In this document: positions 23,736 through 34,716 of the stretch, in pieces
Numbering within the stretch: position 1 is the first letter of the stretch
Layout of the letters: each line of letters opens with the position of its first letter
Assembly: GCA_023653785.1 (NCBI GenBank)
Contig: JAMKCH010019904.1
Coordinates: 1-64,000 of the forward strand
Reading direction: 5' to 3'
Length of the DNA stretch: 64,000 nucleotides
DNA from: Ophioderma brevispina
Taxonomy: Eukaryota; Echinodermata; Ophiuroidea; Amphilepidida; Ophiodermatidae
Translations under genes and position numbers: made by a program
The notes under the pieces: model-generated
The model's input: only the letters and a program-made list of their open reading frames with translations
Told to the model about the DNA's origin: nothing
Database searches by the model: none

Positions 23736-24359
23736 TTGTGGGGTCATAGGTCTTGTAGGGTCATTACTGTAATTGACATATAGCCCATGGGTCCTTTGGC
23801 CATGGGTTTTTGAGCAATTTTGGTGGCTATATAACTCAACTTGGAAGAATGTTTTGATGTTGGGGCAAAGGTCAAAATAGGGTCCATTGGAGGTCAAATG
23901 GCATAATGGGCCCTAATTGGGCATTCGTGCATACCATAAGAGTTAAGTGGGACCGGTGGTTTGCTTAATAATTTTAACTAGGCGGTCCTTGGATTTAGGC
24001 AATCACCTGTTTTCGCGATCACCTGGTTGAATGACTTTTTGGTTTTGCAGTTCATTGACCTGATGACCCCTGCTGTCCTTGTCTGACTTTAAAATTTCAT
24101 CCACAAATCCGCCTGCCCAACAAGTTCCCCTGGATACTAAAGTTTACCCTACCCATTTTACCTTTGACCTTGGAATGACCATGGATGACCTGTTTGTGAC
24201 ACCTTCAAAGATTTTTTGGCATCATTTTCATGCCCATACACCAACACCAATTTTTACCCATTTGAACCTTTGATCTTGAATGACCCCTAATTACCCACTA
24301 GCTTAGCATACCTGCTAGATGAGTATATACTGGAATGTATTTAACCTAATTAGCGCCCC
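23736..24359. other. Region rich in GGTCA/TGACC half-sites
   Basis: Motifs include GGGGTCATAGGTC, GGGTCATTACTG, AAAGGTCAAAATAGGGTC, GGAGGTCAAATGG, TTGACCTGATGACCCC, TTGACCTTGGAATGACC and GATGACCTG. It leads into the tandem array that starts at about 24360. Confidence 0.5.
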
Positions 24360-25480
24360 AGGCTCTTCATATCCATACGTCAAATCAGTCTGAAAGCACG
24401 GGCCAGTTTACCAATATTGCCCCTACATACCTTTTGACCCCCAAAATAACCCCTCAAACTTTCCCACAAAACTCTGTCCACTTCTACAACCTCTCACCAC
24501 AACATCCAAAACCTCATATCCATAATAGCTTTAGTTCTTCCCCTCTCGCTTTCCCTTTTCCCCTTTTCCCTTCCGCCTGGATTGACCTTTGAAAATCCAA
24601 AAAGCCCCCTCAAAAACGTGACAAAAAACTTGTAACGGTGAAACTCCCCCCACCACCTCAAAACTCATATCCATACGTAAAATCATGGCCAAGCTACCCC
24701 AAAACCGACTCCCTGAATGACCTTTGACCCCCAATGACCCTCGAAAACGTGATCACAAAAACTTGTATGGCAAACTTATGCAACCATAATCCAAACTCAT
24801 ATCCATATATCAAAGCACACACGATAATGACCCCTGGATGACCTTTGACACCAAAATGACCCCTGGCCCCATCGGAAAACCTGACCATCAAAACTCGTAC
24901 GCAAAACTACCACCATAAACCAAACCTCTTCTCGATATATCAAAGCCCTGCCAAGTTTCCCACCAACCCCTCTAACTACCCTTATATATGACCTTTGACC
25001 CCAAAATGACCCTTGAAAAGTGACCACACAAAACTACTCGTACGGCGGCAAAATGAAAATTCTAAGACCCACCCTATAAATACCAAAACTCATAACCCAT
25101 AGTTCAAAGCACAAGCACGGCCAAGCATACCCGATAACGACCCCTGGATTACCTTTGACCCCCAAAATTACCTCCTCAAAACATGACCACACCACAAAAC
25201 TCGTACGGTTAAACTCTACCACCCACATCAAAACTCATATCCATACGTAACAGCACGGCCCTCTACCCAAAAAACTATCCTTAATGACCTTTACCCCCCA
25301 TGACCCCCCTCGAAACGTAATCCACAAAACTTGTAGGGCAAAACTACTATCTAAACCACCAACCAAAACTCATATCCATATTCAAAGCACGATAAGGCCC
25401 CTGGATGACCTGTTGACACCAAAATGACTCCTGGCCCTCAAAGCACTGCCAAGTTATCCAAACGACCCCCTGAATGACCT
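24360..25480. repeat. Degenerate ~143-bp tandem array carrying DR1-like motifs
   Basis: The landmark CTCATATCCATA recurs near 24370, 24510, 24666, 24797, 25087, 25232 and 25368, with a weaker copy near 24929. Between landmarks each unit carries TGACCTTTGACCCCCAAAAT or a variant (24719, 24839, 24989, 25150, 25280, 25407) and often GACCCCTGGATGACC and AAACT(C/T)GTACGGC. The complement GGGGTCAAAGGTCA matches the textbook direct-repeat-1 site of HNF4/RXR-type receptors. Binding is not shown; periodicity could simply preserve the motif. Confidence 0.75.
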
Positions 25481-25499
25481 TTCCAGACTGCCAACATTG

Positions 25500-25595
25500 A
25501 GATTTTTGAATCGGGGAGATTTTGATCTTGGAATCAGGGAGATTTGGATCTTGGTCATGGATATTTTTGATCTTGGACTCAGGAGAATTTTTTTT
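25500..25595. repeat. Three-copy ~29-bp tandem repeat
   Basis: GATTTTGATCTTGGAATCAG, GATTTGGATCTTGGTCATGG and ATTTTTGATCTTGGACTCAG lie head to tail. Confidence 0.7.
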
Positions 25596-25689
25596 TTTCA
25601 TTTATGACTAACCTAGGTCCTCAAGAGGGATACAGAACAAAAACGCCAATGGATAAACTGTCTTAAAGATCACTTGAAAGCTTCCACAT

Positions 25690-26175
25690 TTACGGAACTT
25701 CAGTAGGAACTTAGTCCATTTGCATTTTTATTTTTAAAGAATGACCTGAAAAGGTTGAAGTCACAGTCAACTTAAAAGTTCGTAACTTAAACCGGGAGAG
25801 GCCACCTCCTAACATAGTTTGAAACTGCAATCATGAATAGAGGGCTCTTTAAATAAACTTTCCCGAAAATTGACAGGGCTTCTCTTCCTCTTTTCTCCGG
25901 CCGTCTGACAATCCGATCTCCCCATTTAAGGAACTGTCAGCACAGGAACTAAGCCCGGAGAATTTGAAATTAAAAATATTGAATGAAAATGTTCAGTAAA
26001 AGTCACTTTAAAGGCTCATAACTTGAAAACGAGCCATCTACAAACATGTGAAATGCATCATGAATGAGCTCTTTAAAATAAGCTTTTCCCTTTCCCTTTC
26101 CCTTCTCCGAAAAAAATTGACAGGGCTCCGCGTCTGACCAGGCCCTTTAGGGAACTGTCGTGGGAACAAATCCAC
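25690..26175. repeat. Tandem duplication of ~240 bp
   Basis: Two degenerate copies share, in order, GAACTTAGTCC / GGAACTAAGCCC, GAATGACCTGAAAA / GAATGAAAATG, CTTAAAAGTTCGTAACTT / TTTAAAGGCTCATAACTT, ATCATGAAT..GCTCTTTAAA, TTGACAGGGCT and GGAACTGTC. Confidence 0.6.
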
Positions 26176-27299
26176 AACCAGGCACTAAAATAATTATAAA
26201 CCTAACACTTGCATTAAATAGCATGTGATGGAGCAATATTCAAAAAAGCAAACAGCAAATCAACAACAGGTTCATATTTGGAGGCACTATTACCTTTGCA
26301 CCAATGGAGTTATCTGTTAAACACTTTAAGACACAGCATATACACTATGTGGGCAAATTTGGGTCTCTCTTCGTACTATTGCCGATTATTCTTTGAACTT
26401 GGTTGGCAACATACCCGAGTTATTTAACATAACTTAAAGGGCCGCCTTATTGATATATGGTATACATCTTTCAGCGTAACCATTCACTAATTGACATTGA
26501 AAGTGTTACCCATCAAAGTGTGGCACTTTAGGCATTTGACCGTACTAACAGGCCCATTGTCACACTTAACCTCAGGAAGAGGGAGGGGACTATTTGAACA
26601 AACTATTTTTTACAAATTCATATTTTTAATTCCAAGTGTAGGCTCCTTCTTGAGACACCAAAGTTAACTTTAAAAAATTTAGTTAATTTATCAGCTCATT
26701 GTAGTTAGAACTCTAGTGGTTTTAAGTCATTTACACAATCAATTCCCACCATTCCATGTGAAAACAAGGGCCTGCAAAAAATTGTTGTGTGGGTCTGGTT
26801 TGTTACACTTAAATCTACTCAAGTCAAATGACCTGGCAATTGTTGTTTGACCTCAGTCCCTGGTAGCCCTTGCATCTTGGAGATATGGTAACATGATCAC
26901 GGTTTCATTTTCGCCCCGAAGAACCCCACCTAGAACCGGTTAATAGGTGACACCTAAACCAATAGCAGTCCAGTAAGAAGGACAGACAAGCGCGGCTCAA
27001 ATGATGTCAACACTGACAAAAGATACAAAAGTTTATCCAAACTGACTCCCGTCACGAAATTAAAAAAAATCAAGCCCAACCACGAGATTCCCCAGTGTCT
27101 GACTCTCACTAGGCAGCATTTCGTCAAAAATGCAAAATTAAACCGCCCGACTAGTAGAGAAAATAAGAACATTACGCTCCATAGCAATAACCATCAATCA
27201 ATGAATTGATGGTTAAAAAATAAAAACAATACATCCTGTAAGTGTAACCAGAGAGAAGTCGATTTGACTCAAAACCCCCAACCCCCCCCCCAGACATGT
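26176..27299. other. Intergenic, nothing recognised
   Basis: A 77-residue minus-strand frame (26954-27187) is hydrophobic but shows no recognisable motif. Confidence 0.4.
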
Positions 27300-27990
27300 A
27301 CTTTAAATTAGAGCATAAAGGTATGATTTTGGGAACCGCGATACTTCTTTAGACGAATTGAAACACCCAAGGCGATACCATTTTTTAAGTGAAGAACGAG
27401 GACCGGCGGCCGAGTCGCCCGAGTTCTCAACGCAAACATACTGGTGTCGACGGTTTCAAGTCGTCATAAAGAGAGTACGGTTCCCAAAATCATACCTTTA
27501 TTATCATTCTTAAACAGGCTGTATCATGTAAGTCCATCTTTAACCCAATTTAAAAAAAAAAAAAAAACAATAAATTAAAACAAACAAGAAGAACGGCCAC
27601 CAAACACCAGGTGAAAAACAATTTTTTTCGAACAACCCGCTGAACGCAAACGACATACGCACGAGACGCAACGTTGGCAGGTCTTGGATGCGCTACGAAA
27701 CGTAGCAAAACGCGTATGATGCGAGCGCTACAACCTAAAAAAATAGCCTACAATACGAAGGCGCGTACTACCTGGGGTTCAATGTCGAATTGAAACGGGC
27801 ATCAGCCAATGAAATTTGCGTACATTTTTCAACAGCTGTTTAAGAATGCAAATATATGCGATGTCAGGCGGGACAAAGGATGTGACACAAAAATGGACCA
27901 ACACCAAAGTGCATGGCCAAAATGATATAAATAGACCTTTTAAATAGGTCTGTAAAGCCACTTGCATTGTGACACACCATTACGCAAAAA
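27300..27990. repeat. Dispersed ~650-bp repeat, copy 1, carrying a palindromic MITE
   Basis: It is collinear with 63140-63690. After the MITE (27316-27500), shared landmarks are AAACAGGCTG/AAACAGCAAT, TTTAACCAATT-like text, GCAACGTTGGCAGG, AACGTAGCAAAACG, GCGAGCGCT, CAACCT(C)TAAAAATA, CATCAGCCAATGAAATT and CAGCTGTTTAAGAAT. CCAAT and an ATATAAATAG stretch (27923) resemble promoter boxes, but the second copy lacks the latter. Confidence 0.65.
27316..27500. mobile_element. 185-bp palindromic MITE, copy 1
   Basis: The ends are perfect inverted repeats of 23 bp, TAAAGGTATGATTTTGGGAA plus CCG. The similarity continues inward (GACGAATTGAAACACC / GGTGTCGACGGTTTCAAG), so nearly the whole element can fold. 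Flanking TA suggests a Tc1/mariner-like target. The second copy lies at 63152-63322. Confidence 0.75.
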
Positions 27991-29605
27991 AGTGAAATAC
28001 GCGTAACGCGCACCCAACAGTTGCATGTGATGAACCCTGTTAGGACGCTTATAAATCGGGGGGGGTCATCATGTTTGGTATTATAAACCAGCTTTTTGAA
28101 AGTCGTCTATAGTGCCCTTCAAGAATGTAAATTATGGGAAGTGGACTTTTTTTGCCCTCCAGATCAACCCAACCATGCAAAGAATAAAATACATGCCACC
28201 CTGGTTACACTTCTTATATTTCACTCAGCAATTTCTTCTGTGATCTTTTCAATTTTTTGTATTCTTTGCATATGAGATTCAAGGGAATTCCTAATTTGAC
28301 TTGCATTACTGGGCCTCCCATATCAAGTTCACGTCTTTGTGGTTTACCGCCCTAACCTCCGAAGTTCCGACTCTTCTTATGAAATTTCGGGTGAAAAGTT
28401 GTGTGGGAAAAGCATTTTTAATAGCCTTTTCCTGCATGAAAATGAAAATGTGCCTACAGTATAGTTGATTCCAGCCAATGTTGTGAAGATTGTTTTTTCA
28501 GATTTTTCTTCTTGCGCCCGTCTTGATTTTTTTTTTTCTGGGAAGTCGATACCAGGATACCGGGAATTCAATACCATGCTGCCATTGATGTGCACGTGTC
28601 ACTGAATGGTGACGCCAGGATGGTCAGTGCCAGGGAATAAACCTAGAAAGATCCGGGATTGCATCGCAATTCCCGGCAGGCTGGGGCCAGGACTTGTGCG
28701 GGGGTTTGCCCCCCCCCCCCACCCAAAATATGTGCCGGCCCTGCCATCCTGGGCCGGGATTTGGCCGAGGAGGGATCTTTTTAAAGCTAAATTTTACGTG
28801 CAAGTGCCAGCATCATCGCCCCCGGTACCAGGGGGCCTAGTATGCTAAAGCAAACTCCACATTATGTCTTAACATGTTGTCATTAACGATGTGGAGTTAT
28901 GCAAAACCACCTGGAATACCTTTCCCCTGTTACCTACTAAAATTTGGCAACTCAAAAATTACCTCCAAATGTACGATATACACCCTGTTTTCACTATCAA
29001 ACACAACTTGAGATCCATATAATACGATGACATATGTGAAAAAAACTTTAAAAAAATTGCGACTACAAATCACTCTACTAGTCCTGCATGAGGAAAGGTG
29101 TTTCTCCGGAAAATGCTGGATTTCTACGTTTTAAGACAAATTTTTTGGGATAACTATTTCAAAAGGTAATTTATATCAAAGGAACAAATTATTCAACTTG
29201 ATTCTGGAATTGCTTTTTGATTATTGTTGTCTGGAGTCTGACAAAGGGGCTCTTTGAAAGTGCCTGTCATGCTGGTAAACAGGGCAAGGTATACATGTGG
29301 TTTGGCATAAATCCACATGCCGTTAAGACAACATGCTAAAGACATATAAGGCTGTTCACACACTGAGCGGTGATCGACGACTTTTGCGATCGGATCATCG
29401 CCCGCTATCTGTAGACTTCCCAAACCAGCACCAAAAAAAAAAAAAAAATTTTAAAATTTTGGTTTTTTTTTTATTGTAATACACTTCACAAACTCTTGAC
29501 AACAACATATGCTGTCTGTGCTTCCTCAACTAACAGCACGTATTCGTCCAATAATGCACTTACGGAAGAGTCTATCCGCCATGTTGGAATTTCCTTACTC
29601 AGGCC
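27991..29605. other. Intergenic with low-complexity patches
   Basis: C-run at 28709-28722, A/T runs at 29430-29475. The segment 28540-28830 is rich in CCGGGAATT / AATTCCCGG motifs. No supported exon. Confidence 0.4.
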
Positions 29606-30056
29606 GTTCATAGACCATTTGGCACGATCCCCGAAATGCATCATTCGGTGCCCATTTCCATACGTGGAAACTTGTACAGAGGTCATGTTCATATAAAATT
29701 TGTTGTTCGTTCGCGTTGCTGATCAGTGCCTAAAATTACAATACAAGTACCTCTTTCAGTGAAGTTAAATCTTAACAAAAATGTAGAAGAATATCTGGAA
29801 CAAAAACAATCGAGGCATGTGTTGAAAATTCACGACAAAACGTGATATTCTCGATCGTAACTGTGCCCTACTTTTCACCTGCCGGACGATTACGCAAATA
29901 TTAGTGCAACGTCACAGATAAAGTTTTCTGGTATTTTGTACGCTCCAAACCGTATGTTTTTAGCCAACTGGAGCTGGTAAAAAGTTCCCGGATGGAACAT
30001 GGGCACCGAATGAGATGATTTCGGGGATCGGGCACAATGGTCTATTTCATGAACGG
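29606..30056. mobile_element. Inverted-repeat MITE, family A, copy 2
   Basis: It starts CCGTTCATAGACCATTTGGC and ends TGGTCTATTTCATGAACGG, so in this copy the inverted match extends further outward (CCGTTCAT / ATGAACGG) than in the others. The interior matches the copies at 2592 and 48322 (ACAAGTACCT, AATGTAGAAGAATATC, GATCGTAACTGTGCCCTACT, GTCACAGATA, AACCGTATGTTTTTAGCC). Confidence 0.75.
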
Positions 30057-31070
30057 AAAAAAATCACAATTTCTGTGCGGAACCAAACCAAGATGACAAG
30101 CGATCATTTAAAAGATGGCCATGTACCATGCATCTTGTTTTATAATCTAGACCGCTTTTGAACAGAGGGTGGCCTAACTATGGCTATGCCACATAAAAAT
30201 GAAAACGATAAAATCCAAGGAAAAATATAAAGGACCAAAAGTCACCACCAGGCCGACCCCTGTGAATTATACACATATGAAGGTGATGAGTGCAATGGTA
30301 AGAATATTTACATGAGTTGAAAGATGAAAGTTCATTCACGAGGCGTCAGCCGAGTTGAAGGGAACATTTCATCTTTTCAACGAATAACATCTAAGTAGAA
30401 TCCTTGTCATTCTAGTATTAAAGCTCAGACTAGCTGACCACGCTCTTGCTACGCCTAGCCTAGCTGAGCTGTGCCAGGCTAGGGCTCCTAAAGGTGCTAC
30501 GGGACCATGGGCCTAGCTCTGCAGTGCTAGGCCTAAAATGTGGACTTTAATTTACCTTCTACTATAATAGTCACTGCATTAAACTTGGTCATGTTGGTCG
30601 GAAGAAAGGAAACCGCCCATGGCCGGAATTCACGTAGATATGCTGATGACTGTGCCGGCAGAACTCAAGGCAGAAGAAAACAACAAGAGCGGTTGGCGTC
30701 CATGTTCACGCACAACAAAGAACGCAAGTTCTGACGACTCCGCTGCTGCACAGCAATCAGCACTGATCATAATAGCACCATAGTCGCGGCAATGTTCCGT
30801 ATAGGTGCGTGAATTAGGTGACCCGCGTTTTGTGAAGACGCACGAGGCATGCAATAGAACGAAAAGTATGGAACAAAATTGCACGCCAAATGGAACAAAA
30901 ATGCACAGTATGTGACGTAAGCATGCAATATATCATTTATTTAATGACATGTGACCGAGAATCCTCCAATCAAATGACAAGGACCTATTTAGGTGTTATA
31001 TAATATAAGTTCTTAACAAGATGAATCATAGTTCATACTAAACCTAGGCTGTGGCATGCTAGGCCCACAC
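30057..31070. other. Intergenic; GCCTAGC-rich patch
   Basis: At about 30428-30535 the motif CTAG/CCTAGC/GGCTAGG is repeated irregularly (TACGCCTAGCCTAGCTGAGC, GCCAGGCTAGGGC, GTGCTAGGCCTA). A short frame at 30540-30734 has no recognised domain. Confidence 0.4.
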
Positions 31071-31303
31071 CTATTATGTCTGGAATCAAATCTGAGACGC
31101 GTCGTTAAAATGTTGTGCGTTGACCGCATATGCACAGCTGCACTTGACCTGGTAACAATCGTCCTGGTAACGTAAATATGTTAGTGCGATTGGCCAATTC
31201 AGCAGAGGTCAACTGTACTTTTGTTGCGTGCTACGCTCAGCGAAAACACTCACTGCGATCGACGCAGGGCGACGAGTCTCAGATTTGATTCCAGACATAA
31301 TAG
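31071..31303. mobile_element. 233-bp MITE with perfect 28-bp terminal inverted repeats
   Basis: The left end, 31071-31098, begins CTATTATGTCTGGAATC. The right end, 31276-31303, is its exact reverse complement over 28 bases. If the tips are taken as TTATGTC, the flanks are TA on each side, which fits a TA-targeting element. The interior is unique and GC-richer, with no coding frame. Confidence 0.85.
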
Positions 31304-32083
31304 TTATGCCTAGATCAAGAAAGGCTGTGTAGCATGCCGAGTGCAGCTCATGAGCTTTTACGTTTAGACTTGTACGCACGGTCGTGCGGTCGGCAGAAAA
31401 TGGCGACTGTGGAGGCTTGCATAACTAAGCACACACACCCGTGTCTGTGACCTTCCCCAAAATAGGCAGCCAAAACCCACTTAAATCATGACTAATTGTT
31501 AATGGACATCTGATGTGGACATCTGTAATACGTTTGACAAGAGCATCACTGCCAATGATTGGATTCATGCTGGGCCATATGATTTCGATCCATGTACTAT
31601 AGGCCTACTACTACGGCCCGAACTAACTGGCCTGCTTGTAAGCCCAATGAAGCCCGGGCCTGTAACTTGGTAATGTCTTGTTCTGATTTGGGGTCAAAAA
31701 AAATTGTCACTTTTTATATCTGTACACGTGGAAAAACCACTGCTAATTTAAAGATTGAGATACCCAATTTTGTAGTGCTTGTTTTAAAAGCTCATTGTAA
31801 TGAACATTTAGAATCTGAAAGGCAATAAGTTTTGGATCAATTTCTGTGAAAAACCAGGCAAAACATCATTTTTTTATTTCTTTCGTGGAGAAACAAAAAA
31901 TGGGAAATATAGGGATTTTTGAAGTTTCAAGGGATTTATAGGGAGAGGGGCAAAATTGGAAATATAGGCATATAGGGACAACTTGTGCCCTGAATTAATT
32001 GTTACATTTAAGAGCGGCATCATGTTGAGGTATATGCTCTCATTTTAGCCTCTATTGTAGAAGTTCGCTAATTTTAAAATTAA
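31304..32083. other. Intergenic, nothing recognised
   Basis: A 78-residue plus-strand frame at 31592-31828 shows no recognised motif. Confidence 0.4.
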
Positions 32084-32438
32084 AGGTGCACATTTTCCCG
32101 ATTGCTTTTTTGGGACCCCCTATTTAACCGGAAGTATATTAATATTTGATATAAGGTGGGGCCGTATTTGTTTTCTCTCATTGTTATCCTGAAAGTCCAG
32201 GTTTCCAAATCCTTTCTTTCTCAAGATACAGATAAAAAAACTACCGTATTTCGTGGTTAACCATCAATATGTAAACAGTAGTGAATAGGGGGGCGTTGCA
32301 CTATGCAATATCGCGTCTAGCATCAAGCCCGCACTTTTGGTTTCCTTCCCCACCACGGTAATTTGATAGTCAGTGTGTACAGTGTCAGGCTCTCATATCA
32401 GTAGAGACCACGATAAACTAAAATCGGAACAAGCACCT
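32084..32438. mobile_element. TTAA-flanked MITE (AGGTGC family), copy 2
   Basis: It is flanked by TTAA at 32080-32083 and 32439-32442, starts AGGTGCACATTTTCCCGA and ends ATCGGAACAAGCACCT. Collinear with 10871-11204. In this copy the left tip has diverged more than the right. Confidence 0.8.
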
Positions 32439-33099
32439 TTAATAAAAGAAGAGCCAAACCACCATGAACTAACTCAAACGCAATATTTGGAATGCATGCC
32501 TGTAAGCATTGGAGCAATAGATCAGGAACAACGAGGTTGATTCTTTTCTACAAATTTTGATAGCCTCAGCCTAAACGTCACCACCCACCCCAGCAAAAAT
32601 CTGGGCACAATGTATCTTTTCCCAAAGAAATGGGTAAGGTTCACTCCTTAAAAAAACACCCCCCCCCAAAATGATCATTGACCCACCTTGTAAGAAATAA
32701 AAAAAATCTTAAGTATTCTCCAACCAAAAAAAAATTTAGTTAGACCCCTCCCAGCCGCCCCCCCCCTAAAAAATGCGATGACCACCTCCATCCCGGCAGT
32801 CTCAGTATAAACCCTTTGAAGTTAACAAAAAAAGGTCTGAGTACAACCCGGGGGCTCTTCGAAAGTCTTTCATTTCGATGCCTGTGACATCAGGGAAGTC
32901 TAGAAGCAGCAAATTTCCAGCATTTATGCATATTCATAGAGTAATATGTCTGGCAACTGGGATTTGCCATATGATCCAAAAAGTATTTTTTTCAATATCA
33001 TCTATATAATTCTGCACATGATTTTGAAGCAATATTTGACCAGTAAATTCTAGTAGCCGTACCATAACCCTATATACCTATATCCCCGACCATGAATTA
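32439..33099. other. Intergenic with C runs
   Basis: CCCCCCC-rich patches at 32658-32667 and 32757-32766. No gene. Confidence 0.4.
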
Positions 33100-33108
33100 A
33101 ATAAGAGT

Positions 33109-33530
33109 GGGTGTTTCGAAAGACCAGAGCCTCGAATAAACACAGACCCCCCAGACTCGAGACAACAGACCCGGAAGTGAAATTCACTTCCGGGTCTGGT
33201 CTGTTTCGAGGTCTGTCTTTCGAAAAAAAAACCCACCCGGGGGGGATGTCTCGAAACACCAGACACGGAAGTGAATTTACTTCCGGGTCGGATGTTTCGA
33301 GTCTGGTGTTTCAGAGGTCTGATGTTCGAGACATCCCCAGGGTGTCGAAACACCAGACCTCGAAACACCAGACCCGGAAGGGAATTCATTCAGGGTCTGA
33401 GGTCTGTTGTTCGAGGTCTGGGTTTCGAGACATCCCCCGGGGGGGATGTCTCGAAACACCAGCCATGAAAACATACAGACCACGAAACACCAAGACCTCG
33501 AAACACAACCTCGAAACACCAACCACAGAA
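33109..33530. repeat. Left terminal palindrome array
   Basis: It contains a 16-bp-arm palindrome at 33166-33198 (arm CAGACCCGGAAGTGAA, one-base centre), weaker versions at 33261-33290 and 33370-33399, and a second palindrome type at 33421-33460 (arm GTTTCGAGACATCCCCC against GGGGGATGTCTCGAAAC). Linkers are variants of TCGAAACACCAGACC in both orientations. Each core carries CCGGAAGT on both strands, which is the ETS-family consensus. Confidence 0.85.
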
Positions 33531-34508
33531 GTTAAATTATTGACCTTTAATATTGTTTTTAAAATATTTTAGTGTAAACTTGCGTGCAACACCTCCTATA
33601 TATCGTTCATTTACTTTTAGAGAAAAAATCAAATTTCAACACGTTGAAGTGTTAAAAAGGTGTTATCTGCCAAGTTAACACTTGTTTTTAGAAGCTTTCG
33701 AATTACACATCCCCTACCCTTTTGAAATGCAAGTCCGCACGGACCCTTTTTTAAACAGAATGTGACTTCCTCAAGCTTGATTATGCGGAAAATCAGTTCC
33801 ACAGACCCCGAATTTACTTCCCACAGTTCTACAAGACCTTATTAAACGGATTTCACTTCTCTAAAGACCGCCAATTTTCAGGTGAGCAGCCCCACAGCCC
33901 CCCGCCACACCGCACCATTTCATATCAGCAGACGTTCATATCAGCAGAACCCCATTCCCCTCCCAGTCCCGCTCCCCTTAACTTCCAATTCCCCTTCCCC
34001 CTCCCTTCCCTCCTCATCCCTCCCCCCCCGCCTTACCCCTCTCAACCTCACCACCCCACTCAACATTCCCCTCCCCTCCCATCCCTTCATTTCCCTTCCA
34101 TACCAATGCCTCCCCGCCATCCCTGCGGCCTTTAATAATACATTTTTAAGGGTTTAAATTTAATTGCATATTATATATTTAATAATAATAAAACTCAAGG
34201 CATTAACATAAGTGCCTACGGGGGGGGGTCATAGTACCCAAGATTGTTTTTCGGCGATTTCTCAGTCGTGAAAAAAATTTCGCACTCCTACGTTTTTGTA
34301 TTGTGTAACTTATTGATGAGCGTCTTCCATAAAAAAATTGCTAAAATTTTCTAGACCGGTAATGAGATAATTAGGCTTGGGTCCCTAGGAACCCCCCCTG
34401 AAGGCACCAACGGGAGTGTGATTTTAAAAATAAAAATTAGCAAAACCCTGGTGCCAGAATATGTTTCTGTTATGTATGTTCATATGCATGAATCAAAATT
34501 AATTACAT

Positions 34509-34510
<2 letters not shown>
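33531..34510. other. Interior of the 2.9-kb element, left part
   Basis: Contains a strongly C/T-biased tract at about 33940-34125 (CCCCTCCC-type blocks; its complement could form G-quadruplexes). A phrase ACAGACCCCGAATTTACTTC at about 33802 recurs near 35494, just inside the other terminal array. Confidence 0.5.
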
Positions 34511-34551
<41 letters not shown>

Positions 34552-34576
34552 TTTTTTTTTTTTCTTTTTTTTTTTT
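34511..34576. repeat. Long poly(T) tract
   Basis: About 66 bases, almost all T, with single G or C interruptions at 34551, 34564 and 34577. Length is likely unstable or uncertain. Confidence 0.9.
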
Positions 34577-34589
34577 GTTTATTTATCAG

Positions 34590-34716
34590 AACAAATAATA
34601 TTAACCCTTATTGTGCTGAAAAGAAGCGATTCCATCACGAGCGGACTGGCGCCATGCGATACAAACCTTTGGCAAATAAGTCTGCACCCGCAAAAAATAC
34701 AAGAATGTACAAAATG
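34590..34716 (+). other. Putative exon inside the 2.9-kb element
   Basis: The poly(T) tract ends in TTTATCAG at 34589, a good acceptor, and after 127 bases the sequence ATG|GTAAGT is a consensus donor. The open frame between them encodes a basic stretch including RFHHERTGAMRYKPLANKS and ends RMYKM. I do not recognise the protein. It could be a gene fragment captured by the element, or an older host exon into which arms were later added, or chance. Confidence 0.35.

Noticed and set aside
27923..27932. ATATAAATAG as a TATA box with upstream CCAAT
   Set aside because: It lies in a dispersed repeat whose second copy lacks the TATA-like part, and no gene follows.
33078..33572. Overlapping frames of 65-153 residues in the palindrome array
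   Set aside because: Palindromic DNA gives mirrored frames on both strands; no recognisable protein.
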